The notes below the pieces were generated by a model. The model did no database searches and was not told the DNA's origin. It was given only the letters and a program-made list of their open reading frames with translations. A program made the position numbers and the translations under genes. 64,000 nt of DNA. Source: Halomonas sp. UBA3074 (GTDB lineage: Bacteria; Pseudomonadota; Gammaproteobacteria; Pseudomonadales; Halomonadaceae). Location: positions 1 to 64,000 of the forward strand of contig NZ_DFBS01000021.1 of assembly GCF_002366715.1 (NCBI RefSeq), read 5' to 3'. Of the stretch, positions 62,903 through 64,000 are shown one piece after another; positions within the stretch are counted from its first letter, which is position 1, and each line of letters begins with the position of its first letter.

Positions 62903-64000
62903 TTAGGCAATACGCTGCTCGGTTTTGGCATCGAATAAAATCGCTCGCCCCATATCTATCCTCAACGCCAGCCGCTCTCCTGCCACCACGGCGCATTTAG
63001 GCCCAACACGCGCCGTCACTTCCTGTTCGCCCAGCGGCAAACGCAGCAGGATATCCGCCCCGGTAGGTTCTACTACCGCCACACTGGCGCTTAGCAGCGT
63101 TCCTTCGGCTTGGGAGGTTAACCGCGCATCCTCTTCGCTGAAGTGCTCCGGGCGTAGACCAAGGATGACCGGCTGGTTAAGCCTCTCGGCCATATCAGGT
63201 GCGATACGCGCTTCAGGCCAAGGCAGCACCAGCTCATCCTCACCCGGCGTGGCAATGCGCAGTTGATAACCGCCGTGGTTATCTTCCAGCGTGGCGCGGA
63301 TAAAGTTCATCGACGGCGAGCCCATAAAGCCTGCTACGAACATATCCACCGGGTTGTTGTAGACCTCGTCCGGCGTGCCGAGCTGCAGGATATGACCGTC
63401 GCGCATCACCGCAATGCAGTCCGCCAAAGTCATGGCTTCGACCTGGTCATGGGTGACGTAAACAATGGTGGTGCCCAGGCGCTGGTGGAGTTTTTTGATT
63501 TCGGTGCGCATGTCCACGCGCAGCTTGGCATCCAGGTTTGAGAGCGGCTCGTCAAACAGGTAGACCTTGGGCTCCCGGGCCAGGGCCCGACCCATCGCCA
63601 CCCGCTGTCGCTGCCCGCCAGAGAGTTGGGCAGGTTTGCGATCCAGCAGATGGGTAATCTGCAGTAGATCGGCGACCCGCTCGACGGCCGCTTTCCGCTC
63701 GGGTTTGGGCACCTTGCGCATTTCAAGCCCGAAGCTGATGTTCTGGCGTACGGTCATGCTGGGGTAAAGCGCGTAGGACTGAAATACCATGGCGATGTCC
63801 CGATCCGCGGGGGTGCGCCAGGTGACGTCTTCGCCATCGATATAGATATTGCCGGACGTCACCGGCTCTAGCCCGGCAATGGCGTTCATCAGCGTGGACT
63901 TGCCACAGCCAGAGGGGCCAACAAGAATCAGGAACTCGCCGGAATCGATCGAAATGCTGACATCTTTGAGCACCCGCTCGCTGCCGAACTCTTTGCGCAC
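62903..64000 (-). CDS. Sugar/glycerol-phosphate ABC transporter ATPase (UgpC/MalK-like), 5-prime end outside the window
   Basis: At least 365 residues of a MalK/UgpC/MsmK-type ATPase, cut at its 5-prime end by the window edge (the first visible residues are VRKEFGSERVL, so only a handful of codons are missing). Walker A is VGPSGCGKST, signature LSGGQRQRV, Walker B VYLFDEPLSNLDAK, switch YVTHDQVEAMT. The C-terminal ~130 residues form the TOBE/regulatory domain of carbohydrate importers (ILGLRPEHFS). Sugar versus glycerol-3-phosphate cannot be decided without its partner permeases. Convergent with the BCCT gene. Confidence 0.93.
   Translation of the reverse strand: MRKEFGSERVLKDVSISIDSGEFLILVGPSGCGKSTLMNAIAGLEPVTSGNIYIDGEDVTWRTPADRDIAMVFQSYALYPSMTVRQNISFGLEMRKVPKPERKAAVERVADLLQITHLLDRKPAQLSGGQRQRVAMGRALAREPKVYLFDEPLSNLDAKLRVDMRTEIKKLHQRLGTTIVYVTHDQVEAMTLADCIAVMRDGHILQLGTPDEVYNNPVDMFVAGFMGSPSMNFIRATLEDNHGGYQLRIATPGEDELVLPWPEARIAPDMAERLNQPVILGLRPEHFSEEDARLTSQAEGTLLSASVAVVEPTGADILLRLPLGEQEVTARVGPKCAVVAGERLALRIDMGRAILFDAKTEQRIA

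Overview
The window reads as a continuous stretch of chromosome from a halophilic gammaproteobacterium of the Halomonadaceae (Halomonas or a close relative). This is judged from overall protein character, moderately GC-rich coding sequence, a BCCT osmolyte transporter, a TRAP transporter, a GDH-180 type glutamate dehydrogenase and a monomeric NADP isocitrate dehydrogenase. There was no database search. No rRNA, tRNA, prophage, transposase or CRISPR array was found.

Layout: 0.4-5 kb holds a TRAP transporter operon of the TakP (2-oxo acid) type ending in a gamma-glutamyltransferase-fold amidohydrolase that resembles oxamate amidohydrolase. 5-9 kb holds msrB, a YlqF/RbgA-type GTPase, alaA and htpX. 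8.95-9.82 kb is an array of forward/inverted palindromic repeats that carries four copies of a terminator-like hairpin. 9.9-23.6 kb is mostly minus-strand housekeeping: pdxB, a glutaredoxin-like protein, rlmKL, pyrD, the giant gdhB, trmA, murI and a hemerythrin-like protein whose metal site looks incomplete; a WGR-like small protein and rmf lie on the plus strand among them.

23.8-45.2 kb is a long block that, from memory, follows the Pseudomonas aeruginosa PA2612-PA2634 region: rarA, lolA, ftsK, aat, bpt, infA, clpA, clpS, monomeric icd, rluE, nudJ, mnmA, hflD, purB, a roxA-like hydroxylase, a GNAT acetyltransferase and aceA. It contains a whole N-degron pathway (Aat and Bpt tag proteins with Leu or Phe, ClpS recognises them, ClpA unfolds them). 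Both branch-point enzymes of isocitrate (Icd and AceA) lie within about 10 kb.

45.4-52.4 kb begins with a glycine-zipper lipoprotein and a small membrane protein. It continues as a nickel module: slyD with a His-rich tail, nikR, and a divergent five-gene ABC importer. A perfect NikR operator (GTATGA-N16-TCATAC) lies in the nikR/nikA gap.

52.4-64 kb holds a YnfM-like MFS exporter, an NlpC/P60 lipoprotein, a large protein with three DUF1266-like units, a YeaQ-type stress membrane protein, YeaD mutarotase, ycjX-ycjF, a BCCT transporter and, cut by the window edge, a UgpC/MalK-type sugar ABC ATPase.

No clearly novel defence or mobile system was seen. The most worthwhile leads are the TRAP/oxamate-amidohydrolase-like operon, the terminator-bearing repeat array, the nickel locus with its operator, and the degenerate hemerythrin-like protein.
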